Assembly (NCBI GenBank): GCA_031274115.1
Contig: JAISQP010000149.1
Span: 1-27,782, forward strand
Direction: 5' to 3'
Source of the DNA: Synergistaceae bacterium
GTDB lineage: Bacteria; Synergistota; Synergistia; Synergistales; Synergistaceae
Length of the DNA stretch: 27,782 bases
The position numbers and the translations under genes are program-made. Position 1 is the stretch's first letter, and the number at the start of each line of letters is the position of its first letter. The notes beneath the pieces were generated by a model, which did not search any database, was not told the DNA's origin, and saw only the letters and a list, made by a program, of their open reading frames with translations. Shown here piece after piece: positions 1 to 8,431 of this stretch.

Positions 1-232
1 TCGCCGCGTCCTCTATGTTCTCGATGAAGCGGGACATGTGTACGCCGGACCGCTGCGCGTCCAAATGAGCGTAAAGTTCCATCTCCGCGAAAAAAAGGGT
101 CTCCCGCCCGCACTCGTCCCTCAGGCGCAGAACCCTCCTGAGGCCGGTCACGCCCACCCTGGAGAGAGAGAGCCGCGCCCTGGGCGCGCTCTTCTGTATA
201 TCGCTGCCCAACATGTCTTCTGTCATCTTCAT
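1..232 (-). CDS. mptA: GTP cyclohydrolase, MptA/FolE2 (COG1469) family, 5' part only
   Basis: The first 77 codons of a minus-strand gene run off the left edge of the window. The translation has the start of the COG1469 GTP cyclohydrolase fold: a DIQ..PR..LSLSRVGVTG stretch, then an acidic strand and an HMSRF motif near residues 66-70. This family opens GTP to make the dihydroneopterin precursor of folate (FolE2) or methanopterin (MptA). Position at the end of an H4MPT cluster favours the MptA role, but the two cannot be separated on an N-terminus. The ATG at 232 overlaps the TGA of the upstream CitG-like gene (ATGA) and has GGAGGAGAG directly in front. A second ATG at 226 has better spacing and is an alternative start. 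Confidence 0.8.
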   Translation of the reverse strand, partial: MKMTEDMLGSDIQKSAPRARLSLSRVGVTGLRRVLRLRDECGRETLFFAEMELYAHLDAQRSGVHMSRFIENIEDAA

Positions 233-1197
233 CTCTCCTCCGTTTCGTTTTTCCTGTCCCAGCCGTCGAGCAACTCGGGCAGCGGCGTCCGCCCGAGTTC
301 ATCCTCCAGAAATACGAATATCCCCGCGGCCACAAGGTCCGCGGTCGTTCCCGGGTTCATGAGGTTATCGCGGTCATCGAGCATGGCCGTGAGGTCTCGC
401 GCCGCTCTCCTTCCATCCTCCGAGAAGCACCCGCCGAGGCCGAGCGACCTGCGCGCCGCGCGCGAGACCTCGTTAGAGACCTCCGCCCCGAGCTTTCTGG
501 CTATAAGCGTATCAGGGACCTCGCTCATGACGAAGAGAAACGTCTGCACGACGGAGCTCCTGAGCGTGCGGCCTTCCCTCCAGAGCGAGGTCAATTTCGG
601 GACGGTGAGCCCGAACGTTATTTCGTATCCCGTCGCGTATTCCCCCGCCACCGAGTCCCAGGCGGACGCGAAGCGCATGGCCTCCATAACCGGCGGAAAT
701 ATTCCCTCCCCGCCATCCGCGCCGCGCTCCGTCACGTCATACCTCTCGCTTTTGCCCAGACCTTCCGGGGACGCGGAGCGTATCGCCCGATATATCGACG
801 ACGAGTCGTCGCCGTCGAGTCCCGCGAGCACGTTTTTCACCGCGCCGCGAAGGTTTCCGGCGCTTATCCCGCCGCCTTGCCGGAGGGAATCGGGCCCGGT
901 GAGAATATCGTTCGCGGCCCTCGCGAGCGGGGCCAGAAGCAGTATTATTCCAAGGTTGGAGTTTTTCCCGACAAGCCTCGCGGTCGCCCGAACCGCCCGT
1001 TCGACAAGCTTCCCCACCGACTCGCCCGGATCTCTGAAGGCCTCCGAGAGACCGATGGAAGAGGCGACGAAAGTCATGTCGTTAAGGTATTTGAACGGCT
1101 TTCCAGGGCTCACGTTTCCCGGCTTAGGGGAGAGAACCTCCATCGCGCAGGCCAGTTCCGCCGCTTGGGATATCAGGAGCGTTCGCTCGCTATCCAT
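229..1197 (-). CDS. CitG/MdcB-like (triphosphoribosyl-dephospho-CoA synthase family) protein
   Basis: A 322-residue protein of the CitG/MdcB superfamily. Visible marks are an N-terminal SPKPGNVSPG motif (about residues 23-32), a GKNSNLGIILLLAPL segment (about 77-91) and a C-terminal DRDNLMNPGTTADLVAAG stretch (about 276-293). CitG itself makes the citrate lyase prosthetic-group precursor from ATP and dephospho-CoA. No citrate or malonate lyase genes are seen here, and members of this family are known from bacterial H4MPT gene clusters, so a pterin or furan cofactor step is more likely. That role is inferred from context only. It overlaps the upstream ATP-grasp gene by 25 bases and the downstream mptA by 4, so it is part of one transcript. 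The ribosome binding site is weak. Confidence 0.78.
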   Translation of the reverse strand: MDSERTLLISQAAELACAMEVLSPKPGNVSPGKPFKYLNDMTFVASSIGLSEAFRDPGESVGKLVERAVRATARLVGKNSNLGIILLLAPLARAANDILTGPDSLRQGGGISAGNLRGAVKNVLAGLDGDDSSSIYRAIRSASPEGLGKSERYDVTERGADGGEGIFPPVMEAMRFASAWDSVAGEYATGYEITFGLTVPKLTSLWREGRTLRSSVVQTFLFVMSEVPDTLIARKLGAEVSNEVSRAARRSLGLGGCFSEDGRRAARDLTAMLDDRDNLMNPGTTADLVAAGIFVFLEDELGRTPLPELLDGWDRKNETEER

Positions 1198-2069
1198 TTC
1201 GCGATCTCGTCCGCGACTGCGATGCCGGTCGCGCGCTCGAAACCCCTCCAGCCCGGTATCCCATTCACCTCGATAACGCTGAACCCGTTCCGGGTCGGAT
1301 ACAGATCCACTCCGCAGTAATCCGCCCCGAAAACGCGCGTCGAGACGAGAGCCATCTCCTCGATTTCGTCCGTTATGGGGTATCGCTCCACGACGGCGCC
1401 CCTCGATACGTTCATGGCGAGCCCGGACGATATCCTTTTGATACAGCCCAAGGCGCGCCCTCCGAGGACGAACACCCGAAGGTCCCAGCCGACGGACGGA
1501 AGGTACTCCTGCATGTAATAAACGCTCCTCGTGACATCGAGCGCGCGGAAAGTCCGATACGCCAGGTCCCTGTTCTCGATTCTCAGTATTCCCTTGCCCT
1601 CGGAGCCGAAGAGCGGCTTCAGGACCACGTCCCCCCCTAGCGATTCGAAATGATCCAGCGCGTCGTCAAAGCGCTCCATGACGCGGGTCCGGGGAGTAGT
1701 GACGCCAGCCGCCTGTATCAGAAACGAGGCGTGAAACTTGTCCGCGCTCCTCTCGATGGTCTCCGGCGGGTTTACGACGCGGCACCCCCAGTCCTTCAGG
1801 GAGTGCAGCGCGTCCATCCTGTAGACGATCTGCTCGAGCGAGCCCGCCGGTACGGCGCGAACGATGACCGTGTCCGCCTCGCCGAGCGAGATGAAATCAT
1901 CGCGAAGCGAGACGCCGAAAGTCTGCGAATCGCCGCCGACACATGACACGAGACCTGTTATCGGCAGACAGAGGACATCCCCGCCGATCGCCTCGAAGGC
2001 CTCCTTCAGGCGCTTCTCGTGCCAGCCGCCGGCCTGACCCAAAATGACGGTTCTGGACGTTTTCAACAC
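1173..2069 (-). CDS. RimK-type ATP-grasp ligase, probable H4MPT glutamate ligase (MptN-like)
   Basis: A RimK/MptN-like ATP-grasp protein of 298 residues if the GTG at 2069 is used; a TTG follows at once at 2066. The open frame continues upstream, but that part overlaps mch and does not resemble the family. ATP-grasp marks include a VLKPLFGSEGKGI nucleotide loop, the MQEYLP strand, and the C-terminal YCGVDLYP and VIEVNGIPGW metal/ATP motifs. In methanogens MptN adds glutamate to tetrahydrosarcinapterin precursors, and RimK-like ligases recur in bacterial H4MPT clusters. The exact substrate here is inferred. The start lies 16 bases after the mch stop, with only a poor Shine-Dalgarno sequence, so translation is probably coupled. 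Confidence 0.8.
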   Translation of the reverse strand: MLKTSRTVILGQAGGWHEKRLKEAFEAIGGDVLCLPITGLVSCVGGDSQTFGVSLRDDFISLGEADTVIVRAVPAGSLEQIVYRMDALHSLKDWGCRVVNPPETIERSADKFHASFLIQAAGVTTPRTRVMERFDDALDHFESLGGDVVLKPLFGSEGKGILRIENRDLAYRTFRALDVTRSVYYMQEYLPSVGWDLRVFVLGGRALGCIKRISSGLAMNVSRGAVVERYPITDEIEEMALVSTRVFGADYCGVDLYPTRNGFSVIEVNGIPGWRGFERATGIAVADEIAKWIASERS

Positions 2070-2085
2070 TCGGCGCGCCCGGCGT

Positions 2086-3072
2086 TTATCCCCGGCAGCC
2101 GGCCAACTCGCCCAGAAGAGCCGGATTTGTCTCACCGGCGCGGAAGGTGCGGCCGGACCGGGCATTATTCATACACACAACCGCTGGACTGAAAAGCAGC
2201 GGGTCTATCCTGTAAAAGTCCCAATCGTACCGTTTGAGCAGATCAAAAAAAGGCGCGCCGTAATCTGGGGAGGCCCCCGCGGGGAGTTTATCCAGAATCT
2301 TTGTGATCTCGTCATCCTCGCAGTTCACCGTGTACCACGACCTGCCTCCGTAGAGGATGCAGTCGTTCGTCCAGCCGATAGCGAGCCCGTCGTTTGGGGC
2401 GACCGGCGCTATCGGCGCGACGCCCCAGCCGGCCGTGACGCCGTTTATGTCGAAGCCGAGCCCGTGTAACTTGTGCAGACCCGTTTCCACGATTCTCGAC
2501 GCGACCTGTACGCATCCGGCCACCGAGGCGGTCGGCGCCATAAGGACAACCAACCTGTCCGGCCGCACCCCGCATCGCTCGGCTATATACCTGAGAGCGC
2601 TCTCCGGGGGATATTCCCTTGTTTCCAGAGCGAGAACAGCCGTATCGGATTTCTCGGTGTTTCCGATGTCTTTAAATAGCTCCTCCGCTCCATAGAGAGC
2701 CCTAGCGGGTCCCGACCCCATCGCGAAGTAAGCCTTCCCGCCGTCCTCGCCCGACGTTTTGATCGTCCAGCCCGCGTATTGCGACGCCATGCAGCCGCGA
2801 ACCGGCTCGTTCACTATCACGGTGACCGAGGGCAGCAGGACTCCGCCCAGTTCCGAGAGATCGAGCGCGACGCTCGCCGTTCCGCCCAGGCATATCTCCG
2901 AGAAGAGTCTCCCGGCCTCCGGGCTTCCGGGCGTCCTTATCCCGGCGTCGATCAAAATCGCGCCGCAGCCGGCTTCGCTCACGGTCACGCCAAGGGCCGC
3001 CGCTCTTTTAATCATCTTCTTCGCGATTCTATAGGCCCGCTCGTTGATCTTTCCCAAACCTTTATTTTTCAC
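2086..3072 (-). CDS. mch: methenyltetrahydromethanopterin cyclohydrolase
   Basis: A full-length Mch of 328 residues, the usual size. It interconverts 5-formyl-H4MPT and 5,10-methenyl-H4MPT with water in the cytoplasm. The N-terminal AGCGAILIDAGI and GSPEAGRLFSEICLGG blocks, the central NEPVRGCMASQYAGW motif and the NDCILYGG motif near residues 235-242 are typical. The start is GTG at 3072 and overlaps the end of fmdC by 11 bases; GGGAGAG lies about 10 bases upstream. Neighbours encode the preceding steps (FmdC and the formyltransferase) and cofactor synthesis. The call is secure. Confidence 0.95.
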   Translation of the reverse strand: MKNKGLGKINERAYRIAKKMIKRAAALGVTVSEAGCGAILIDAGIRTPGSPEAGRLFSEICLGGTASVALDLSELGGVLLPSVTVIVNEPVRGCMASQYAGWTIKTSGEDGGKAYFAMGSGPARALYGAEELFKDIGNTEKSDTAVLALETREYPPESALRYIAERCGVRPDRLVVLMAPTASVAGCVQVASRIVETGLHKLHGLGFDINGVTAGWGVAPIAPVAPNDGLAIGWTNDCILYGGRSWYTVNCEDDEITKILDKLPAGASPDYGAPFFDLLKRYDWDFYRIDPLLFSPAVVCMNNARSGRTFRAGETNPALLGELAGCRG

Positions 3073-3889
3073 GGATCAATATCTCTCCCTTCCCCATGCT
3101 CACCATGTCCCCGCACCAGCGGGAGAAACCCCGCTCCGCGTTCGTAAAAGGCGAGGGATCATCGATCAGCCCGTTTTTATAAAGCTCCCTGCCAAGCATA
3201 CCGACAAAGGTCGGGTTGTACGTACAGGACCACTCGAAACCCGTCAGAAGGGCGTCGCACGAGCCCATCGCCAGGATAGCGCCGCGTTTCATGGAGGCGC
3301 CGGCCCGTTCGGAGAGACGCCCCAGGGAGACCACCGTGCCGGCTATCATCTCCGCGGCCGCCAGCTCTCCGATGGTTCCTCCCACGACGAGGAGTCCCCT
3401 TCTCATGCGCTCGACGGCGCGCGCGCCGACGTCGCCGCGCACCCATATTACGCCGCCCTTCATGCCTCGCGCGTCGCCCGGAAAAGCCGCCGCGAGAAAC
3501 GCTCCCGCGCTGCCGTGAATTTTCGCCTGTCCTCCCTGCATCGCGCAGAAACACCAGTTCGCCGCGTCGCCGTATATCTCGACCTCCCCGCCCTTCATCC
3601 CCTCGCACGTGTGCATGCCGCAGCTTCCCCATATCGTCATCTTACCGGACGAGGTTCCCTTCCCAAGATACTTCACCCTCGAAAGATCCCCTGTCACGTG
3701 AAGCTCGTCCTGTCTCTCCGTTTTTATCTCGCTCACCGAGAAAAATTCGCCAAGCTCCACCTGAACGCGTCCCTGCCAGAGCTTGAGCCGCGATATCGCG
3801 TCCGGTTCGAGATCGGTAACAGACGGATTGACGCAGTCAGCCTCGAGAGAGATATCCGGCGTCGTCTTGAGCTCGAGCGATATCCCCAT
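3062..3889 (-). CDS. fmdC: formylmethanofuran dehydrogenase/formyltransferase complex subunit C
   Basis: A 275-residue FmdC/FhcC protein. The middle of the chain is a ladder of glycine-spaced repeats (G-x2-G-x3-G pattern, about residues 85-215), the beta-helix shared with the C-terminal domain of glutamate synthase. In methanogen Fwd the subunit is structural and helps bind the B subunit; in methylotroph Fhc it has the same place. ATG at 3889 has GAGGGG 7 bases upstream and sits 17 bases after the formyltransferase stop. It is separated from fmdA, fmdB and fmdD by cofactor genes, the split order seen when formyltransferase travels with subunit C. Confidence 0.92.
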   Translation of the reverse strand: MGISLELKTTPDISLEADCVNPSVTDLEPDAISRLKLWQGRVQVELGEFFSVSEIKTERQDELHVTGDLSRVKYLGKGTSSGKMTIWGSCGMHTCEGMKGGEVEIYGDAANWCFCAMQGGQAKIHGSAGAFLAAAFPGDARGMKGGVIWVRGDVGARAVERMRRGLLVVGGTIGELAAAEMIAGTVVSLGRLSERAGASMKRGAILAMGSCDALLTGFEWSCTYNPTFVGMLGRELYKNGLIDDPSPFTNAERGFSRWCGDMVSMGKGEILIREK

Positions 3890-3906
3890 GGATGAACCCC
3901 TCTTTC

Positions 3907-4860
3907 TCAGTCGTTGTTCGCCCGGCCCTCGAAGAGGGCCCTCAGGTGAAAGTGAAAGGGGCCGAGAGAACCCCCGTAGTTGCCCGCGGAAATTTTCATT
4001 ATTCCCGGGCCGGTCGCGGCCGTGACGCCGACCCTCATCGCCTCCCTTATCTCCTCCTCGCCGAAGCCATCGATGACTACCTCGAGCACGCTGGACACGC
4101 CGCCCGGAAGCTCCGTCTTCACGAGAGGGCGGAGGGTCGGACAGTACGACGTGTTCGACGACGCGCCGAGAAATTTATAGCGGGAACCGACCTTGCTGCC
4201 GCTTCGCACCACGCCCCCCGGGAAGGGCATTATCACCCCGCGCACGCTCCTCATAGCGGTTATCGCGCGTTCGGCGGCGCTCAGCACGCTCATATAGCCG
4301 TCTCCGAGAATCAGGAAGTTTCCGCCCCCCACGGCGCGCTGGAGCGGCACCTTGTCCTCCACCAGAAATTCCCCGTCCATCACCGGGATGCGCCAGTAGC
4401 GTACGCCGCCTATCATCTTGCTCGTCTGGAACGAGTCGCCGAAGTAACGCAGCGAAGCCCCAAGCGGGACCGTCCCCCCGCCCTCGGAGATACCCCTGTA
4501 ACACGCGGTCCCCGGGCAGGTCATAATCGTCTGTCCGACGCGGCTGAGCAGCTGTTTCGCGAGATCGTTCCATCCTCCGAAGAAGAGCAGAGAGACCCCC
4601 GGTCTTCCGTCAGGGCTCTCCTCGGGCTTGATTTCAGCCTCGACGCCCGCCTCGCATCCGCACCCGATGACGGACGTGGCAAACCCCGTGGAGGCCAGGC
4701 CAGCCTGCCGAGCCCAGTAAGGCGTCGGAGCGGTCACAACGAGCCTTGTCCCCCAGACCTTGAAAGCTTCGGCGAACGTGTCCTCTATGATTGTGCCGTT
4801 GACTGTCAGCTCGCCGTCGCGTAAACCGCGCACAGCGGAAAAAGCGGAACAAGAATCCAA
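3907..4860 (-). CDS. ftr: formylmethanofuran:tetrahydromethanopterin formyltransferase
   Basis: Ftr (FhcD in methylotrophs) moves the formyl group between formyl-MFR and H4MPT. The TVNGTIIEDTFAEAF start of the domain, a TCPGTACYRG motif, the long GDSFQTSK and YWRIPVMDGEFLVED region and the GPGIMKISAGNYGG C-terminal block are characteristic. From a TTG at 4860, which has GGGAGG about 8 bases upstream, the protein is 317 residues and carries about 18 extra N-terminal residues compared with the domain. A GTG at the start of the domain is a weaker alternative. The gene lies 47 bases after mptG and 17 before fmdC. Confidence 0.94.
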   Translation of the reverse strand: MDSCSAFSAVRGLRDGELTVNGTIIEDTFAEAFKVWGTRLVVTAPTPYWARQAGLASTGFATSVIGCGCEAGVEAEIKPEESPDGRPGVSLLFFGGWNDLAKQLLSRVGQTIMTCPGTACYRGISEGGGTVPLGASLRYFGDSFQTSKMIGGVRYWRIPVMDGEFLVEDKVPLQRAVGGGNFLILGDGYMSVLSAAERAITAMRSVRGVIMPFPGGVVRSGSKVGSRYKFLGASSNTSYCPTLRPLVKTELPGGVSSVLEVVIDGFGEEEIREAMRVGVTAATGPGIMKISAGNYGGSLGPFHFHLRALFEGRANND

Positions 4861-4907
4861 GATTCAACCCTCCCGGCGTAAGATAAAACTTCATAATTTC
4901 GTTTGGG

Positions 4908-5945
4908 CTATTTAAGACGCCTCGTCCTGATGACGGCTCCCCTGTTCCTGCCGGAGACGACGCCCGCCGTCAGCTCTCCGCCGCAAAGGGCCTCCGAGCC
5001 GGAGAAATATTTTTCAATTCCGGAGGCGACAGCCGCCGCGTCCCTCTCTCCGTCGGCAAAGCAGTACAGCAACGGGCCCCAGGAGCTCTGTCCCATGCCC
5101 ACGGCGCCCAGCTCCCGCATCTTTTTAAATATTTCCTCCGCCATCGGCGAGGCGAACCTTCCCGACTGAAACGGCGCGAAAATTTCGCCCGTCAACTCCT
5201 GAACTCTCTGGACAGCCTCGCCGAACGCCGAGAGTTTTTTTTCGAGAAGCGCGGGCAGGAGCTTCATCAGAACGATGTGGCATATCTCGCGCGCCGGAGA
5301 ACATTCCGGCGCCGGCATACCGGCAAAGGCCCGTCTTTCGCCGGCGCCGCTCAAACCCTCCGCCGAGTCCGGCGGAAGGACAGTCACTGCTCTCCATCGC
5401 TCGGGAAAATTTGCCCTGAAAATGGCGAGGGGGGGAACTCTTTCGCCCTGAGGCGCTCCGGCGTCCACGATGAAGCCGCCGGCGGCGAACGCCTCTATCC
5501 CAATCCCGGAACGGAGGCCCCGACCGGTTATCTCCGCCGCTTCCGCCGGAGAGCACGCCAAGCCGTGAAGACGGCAGAGCGACAGCGCCACGGATAGCGC
5601 AAGTTGCGTCCCGGCGCCGAACCCCCGATGGGGCGGTATCGTCTCGTCCAGAAATATCCCGGCCCTTTGTGAATTTCCGATTATCTCGCATATTTCAGGG
5701 CGCTCGTAGAACATAGCCGCATATTTAAGGGCGGACTTCACGTTTTCCCCGTCGCTCCCGTCAACGGAGAGCCCGCTCGCGAAACGCGCCCTCACCCGTA
5801 TCGCGGGGCCCGATATCGACAGGCCGACGCTTCCGAACCTTCTGCCCAAAGAGCCGAAGACGTCGAGAAACCCGAAGTGCAGCCGGCCGGCGGAGGAGAT
5901 CTCGACCTCCTTCGGGACCGGCGCCCTGGATAAAACGGAAATCAC
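4908..5945 (-). CDS. mptG: beta-ribofuranosylaminobenzene 5'-phosphate synthase
   Basis: MptG (RFA-P synthase) joins p-aminobenzoate (or p-hydroxybenzoate) to PRPP with loss of CO2, the committed step of methanopterin synthesis. It is a GHMP-kinase-fold enzyme. Visible are the SAGRLHFGFLD start, the PPHRGFGAGTQLALSVA loop (the GHMP glycine motif), the GRGLRSGIGIEAF stretch and the C-terminal MGQSSWGPLLYCF motif. The frame is open upstream to 6071, but that part lies over the DUF447 gene. GTG at 5945, 4 bases after the DUF447 stop, gives 345 residues and starts just before the conserved core. Confidence 0.92.
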   Translation of the reverse strand: MISVLSRAPVPKEVEISSAGRLHFGFLDVFGSLGRRFGSVGLSISGPAIRVRARFASGLSVDGSDGENVKSALKYAAMFYERPEICEIIGNSQRAGIFLDETIPPHRGFGAGTQLALSVALSLCRLHGLACSPAEAAEITGRGLRSGIGIEAFAAGGFIVDAGAPQGERVPPLAIFRANFPERWRAVTVLPPDSAEGLSGAGERRAFAGMPAPECSPAREICHIVLMKLLPALLEKKLSAFGEAVQRVQELTGEIFAPFQSGRFASPMAEEIFKKMRELGAVGMGQSSWGPLLYCFADGERDAAAVASGIEKYFSGSEALCGGELTAGVVSGRNRGAVIRTRRLK

Positions 5946-5949
5946 TGGC

Positions 5950-6489
5950 TTACGCGATGCTCGCCCGGATAAGTTTAAAAGCACGGAGTTCCCTCTTTCC
6001 TCCAGTTTTTTCGGCAATCTCTTCCAGTTCGTCCATCCTCGCCTCGGCTTTTGCCCTGTCGAAGCCGGCAAGACGGAATCTCGTCGCCAATATCACGGCC
6101 TCGATCGCCGCGCTTCGCGCCCTGTTGAACGGCGGGAAAGGCCTGAGGAAGTTCTTCTTCTCCACGCGGCACCTTATCGTCAGCCTCCGCGCGGGCGGCG
6201 AGGCCGCGTCCGGGGAGGAGACAACGGATATCGCCCACCAGCATGGAACGTCGTTCAGCACAGGTCCGCGCGATGGCGGCGTTTCATCCGTGAGCGCGGT
6301 CTGCGCGAACAGCAGCGCGTCATCCGCGAAGTTGAGCGCCCCGGAACCGGAGCTCAACAGAGCCTGCCCCGTCCGGCTCGAGAGAAACGGCCGAAGGACG
6401 ACGAAGTCGGATTCCATGCGCTCATCGGCCTCCACCCCCATAGGCGCGAAAAAAGGACCCCTGACCCCGAGTATGGCCTCGAATATCAT
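5950..6489 (-). CDS. DUF447 family protein (flavin-binding fold, H4MPT cluster)
   Basis: A 179-residue protein of the DUF447 family, known from methanogens and from the archaeal-like gene clusters of methylotrophs (ORF5 type). The conserved PFFAPMGVE near the N-terminus, an ALNFADDALLF middle motif and an FNRARSAAIEAVILATR helix are visible. Family members have a flavin-reductase-like split barrel; the biochemical role is not established, and a step in H4MPT synthesis is inferred from context. ATG at 6489 overlaps the TGA of the preceding gene in an ATGA arrangement, which decides the start over the upstream in-frame codon at 6513. Confidence 0.88.
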   Translation of the reverse strand: MIFEAILGVRGPFFAPMGVEADERMESDFVVLRPFLSSRTGQALLSSGSGALNFADDALLFAQTALTDETPPSRGPVLNDVPCWWAISVVSSPDAASPPARRLTIRCRVEKKNFLRPFPPFNRARSAAIEAVILATRFRLAGFDRAKAEARMDELEEIAEKTGGKRELRAFKLIRASIA

Positions 6490-7895
6490 GACGGCTCGCC
6501 AAAAACGCCCCACGACAGATCGTCGTCCTGAACGTAATTCCTGCTCAGCGAAAGGGCTATCGCCGCCTTCTGGAGCTCCCTGCCGACGTAAAAGGCGTGA
6601 CGCGGATCCGTTATGCCCATCTCGGCGTAGATCCCCGCTATGTCGCGACCGTGCAGGAAGCGGTCGCCGTTAAACGCGCAGACGGCGTCCTCCGCGGCGA
6701 ATATCCTCCAGTTCGAGTCCGTCACACGGGACTGCATCTCCCTCAGCCCCTTCAGGTCGTACTTCGCGGTCGGACCCTTCAGCTCGCGCAGAGCGGAGGA
6801 TATCCTCTTCGGAAGCGTCCCGCGCCCCGAGGCTATGCTCATGATCCGGCGCGCTTCCCTAAGCTCCCTCACCGTTCCCCTCGCCCACGCGGCGACTTCC
6901 GTCGTAAGAACGTACTCTATCCCGAGTTCCTGAATGCAGACGGAGAGGAGCGCGTTCACCCCTGCGCTGTCCGCCTCCAGCAGCTCGGTCACGTTACCCG
7001 CGCCGATCAGCATCGGAACGGCCGGGTTCTTCGACCGGTATTCGTAAAACCTGCAAAGCGACCGGACGAAGCCCATGAGAGGAGGCGAGAGAATCGGGTC
7101 CGCTATCACGGACGCCCCGAACCGCGAGGCCGCCGCGACGTTCCCGTCGAGAGACGCCGTATAATCACGCTCGTCGCGCTCGCAGTCCGGCGTTATCACG
7201 ACCGGACACCTTACGCGGCCGCTCTCCAGCAGGTCCATGTTGGACGAATTCACGCTCAAAATCATGTCAGCCCCGGCGTCGGAGGCCTTTAGAATCGTCT
7301 CCCGGTGAAACGAGTCCACGGAGACGAGAAAACCCTCGGACTTCAGCGCGGCGATCTTCTCCGTAACGCCGGGCACTCCCTCGTCCGGGCTGCCGCCCAG
7401 GTCGACATAATCAGCCCCATATCGCCTGAACGCCTCCGCCGCTTTGACTGTCGCTGAAACTGACATTCGCCAGGCGTCCGTTATCTCGGCTATTATCCTG
7501 GCGCCAACCCCGTCGGATTTATCCGGTTTATCGAAATCTCCCGGGGACAAGTTCAGCCCCAGCCATTCAGGTATGTCCCACAGGTCCTCAGGGCCGCGCG
7601 AGACCGGCGTTCCAAGCGCATTCTCCATCGCGCTCAGGTCGCCCATGACGCGCCCTGGAAGGACTATTCCGTCCGGTCGCTCCCTGCTGAGAACCGCTTC
7701 GCTCTTTTCGAGGCTTAAAATCTGACGCAACGCCCACTCCGGCGTCATCAGCGCCGCAACAGAGACCGGCAGCTCCAGCACCGAGACGCGGAAGCCCTCC
7801 GTCGCGCCGAGCCCGTTAGCGACGCCAAGCAGGGATGGCGCCGCCAGACGGCCCGTCACAAGGAGAATCTTATTTTTAACGTCCGCTCCAGACAT
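6486..7895 (-). CDS. dihydropteroate synthase-like protein of the H4MPT cluster
   Basis: A 469-residue dihydropteroate-synthase-related protein (TIGR00284 type, ORF7 in methylotrophs, homologues in methanogens). A DHPS-like TIM barrel lies in the middle: VDLGGSPDEGVPG (about residues 165-177), a VSVDSF motif, then GADMILSVNSSN and VVITPD. An unrelated N-terminal domain of about 150 residues and a C-terminal helical region extend it well beyond true DHPS (about 280 residues). It probably couples a pterin pyrophosphate to the RFA-P-derived arylamine, the methanopterin counterpart of DHPS; this is inference. It overlaps the flavoprotein gene by 40 bases and shows no clear Shine-Dalgarno site, so coupling is likely. 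Confidence 0.88.
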   Translation of the reverse strand: MSGADVKNKILLVTGRLAAPSLLGVANGLGATEGFRVSVLELPVSVAALMTPEWALRQILSLEKSEAVLSRERPDGIVLPGRVMGDLSAMENALGTPVSRGPEDLWDIPEWLGLNLSPGDFDKPDKSDGVGARIIAEITDAWRMSVSATVKAAEAFRRYGADYVDLGGSPDEGVPGVTEKIAALKSEGFLVSVDSFHRETILKASDAGADMILSVNSSNMDLLESGRVRCPVVITPDCERDERDYTASLDGNVAAASRFGASVIADPILSPPLMGFVRSLCRFYEYRSKNPAVPMLIGAGNVTELLEADSAGVNALLSVCIQELGIEYVLTTEVAAWARGTVRELREARRIMSIASGRGTLPKRISSALRELKGPTAKYDLKGLREMQSRVTDSNWRIFAAEDAVCAFNGDRFLHGRDIAGIYAEMGITDPRHAFYVGRELQKAAIALSLSRNYVQDDDLSWGVFGEPS

Positions 7896-8431
7896 GGGAG
7901 CAGCTCATCCGGCGACGACAGAACCGCGACGCCGCCAATCGCGCCGAGTTTTCGCGTCATATCGAGATCGATCGGCCTCGGATAGACCATCACGGTGTTT
8001 CCGTTCGGAGCGGCGGAGGATATCTCGCCGGATATGTCGGTCGGCAGAACGACTATCGGAACGCGGCTTTTGCCCGCCTGAGCGAACATGCATGAGACGA
8101 GGGAGTCCGCGATGCCGCTGGCGCACTTTGCAACAGTGTTGCCGGTGGCCGGAGATATGACGAGCGCGTCATACTTCCCGACCGCGAATTTCGACGTTAT
8201 TGGAAAGCTGTAACCCGTCTCGACCGCGACGGACGAGGCGAGCTCCTTCAGGCGCTCCTCTATGCCGTACATGCCAACGACTTCCGACGCCGCGCGCGAC
8301 AGAAAAGCGTCCACCGCCGCCAATCCGCAAAGACGGCCTATCATCTCGACCGACTCGCTCAGGAAATGCCCAGCGCCTGTGATTGCCCAGGCGACGGCTA
8401 GACCGCGGTCAGCGCGCCTATCGTCCCGCAA
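7856..8431 (-). CDS. dmrB: dihydromethanopterin reductase-like flavoprotein (DmrB/AfpA family)
   Basis: A small flavoprotein-family protein (Rossmann-like, PF02441 type). AWAITGAGHFLSES at the N-terminus and KYDALVISPATGNTVAKCASGIADSL in the middle are the archaeoflavoprotein/DmrB signature for FMN binding. DmrB and DmrX reduce dihydromethanopterin to H4MPT, which fits the cluster. The start is not clear: no ATG or GTG lies next to the conserved core. I chose TTG at 8431, which has AAAGG about 6 bases upstream and overlaps the end of fmdA by 34 bases. It gives 191 residues, close to family size. The open frame continues to 8677, but those residues are a shadow of fmdA. Confidence 0.82.
   Translation of the reverse strand: MRDDRRADRGLAVAWAITGAGHFLSESVEMIGRLCGLAAVDAFLSRAASEVVGMYGIEERLKELASSVAVETGYSFPITSKFAVGKYDALVISPATGNTVAKCASGIADSLVSCMFAQAGKSRVPIVVLPTDISGEISSAAPNGNTVMVYPRPIDLDMTRKLGAIGGVAVLSSPDELLPCLERTLKIRFSL

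Noticed and set aside
38..1276. Long plus-strand open frames opposite the C1 genes (also 10139-11428, 3892-4824 and others)
   Set aside because: They lie antisense to clearly recognisable genes in GC-rich DNA, have low-complexity Arg/Ser/Pro-rich translations, and show no family motifs.
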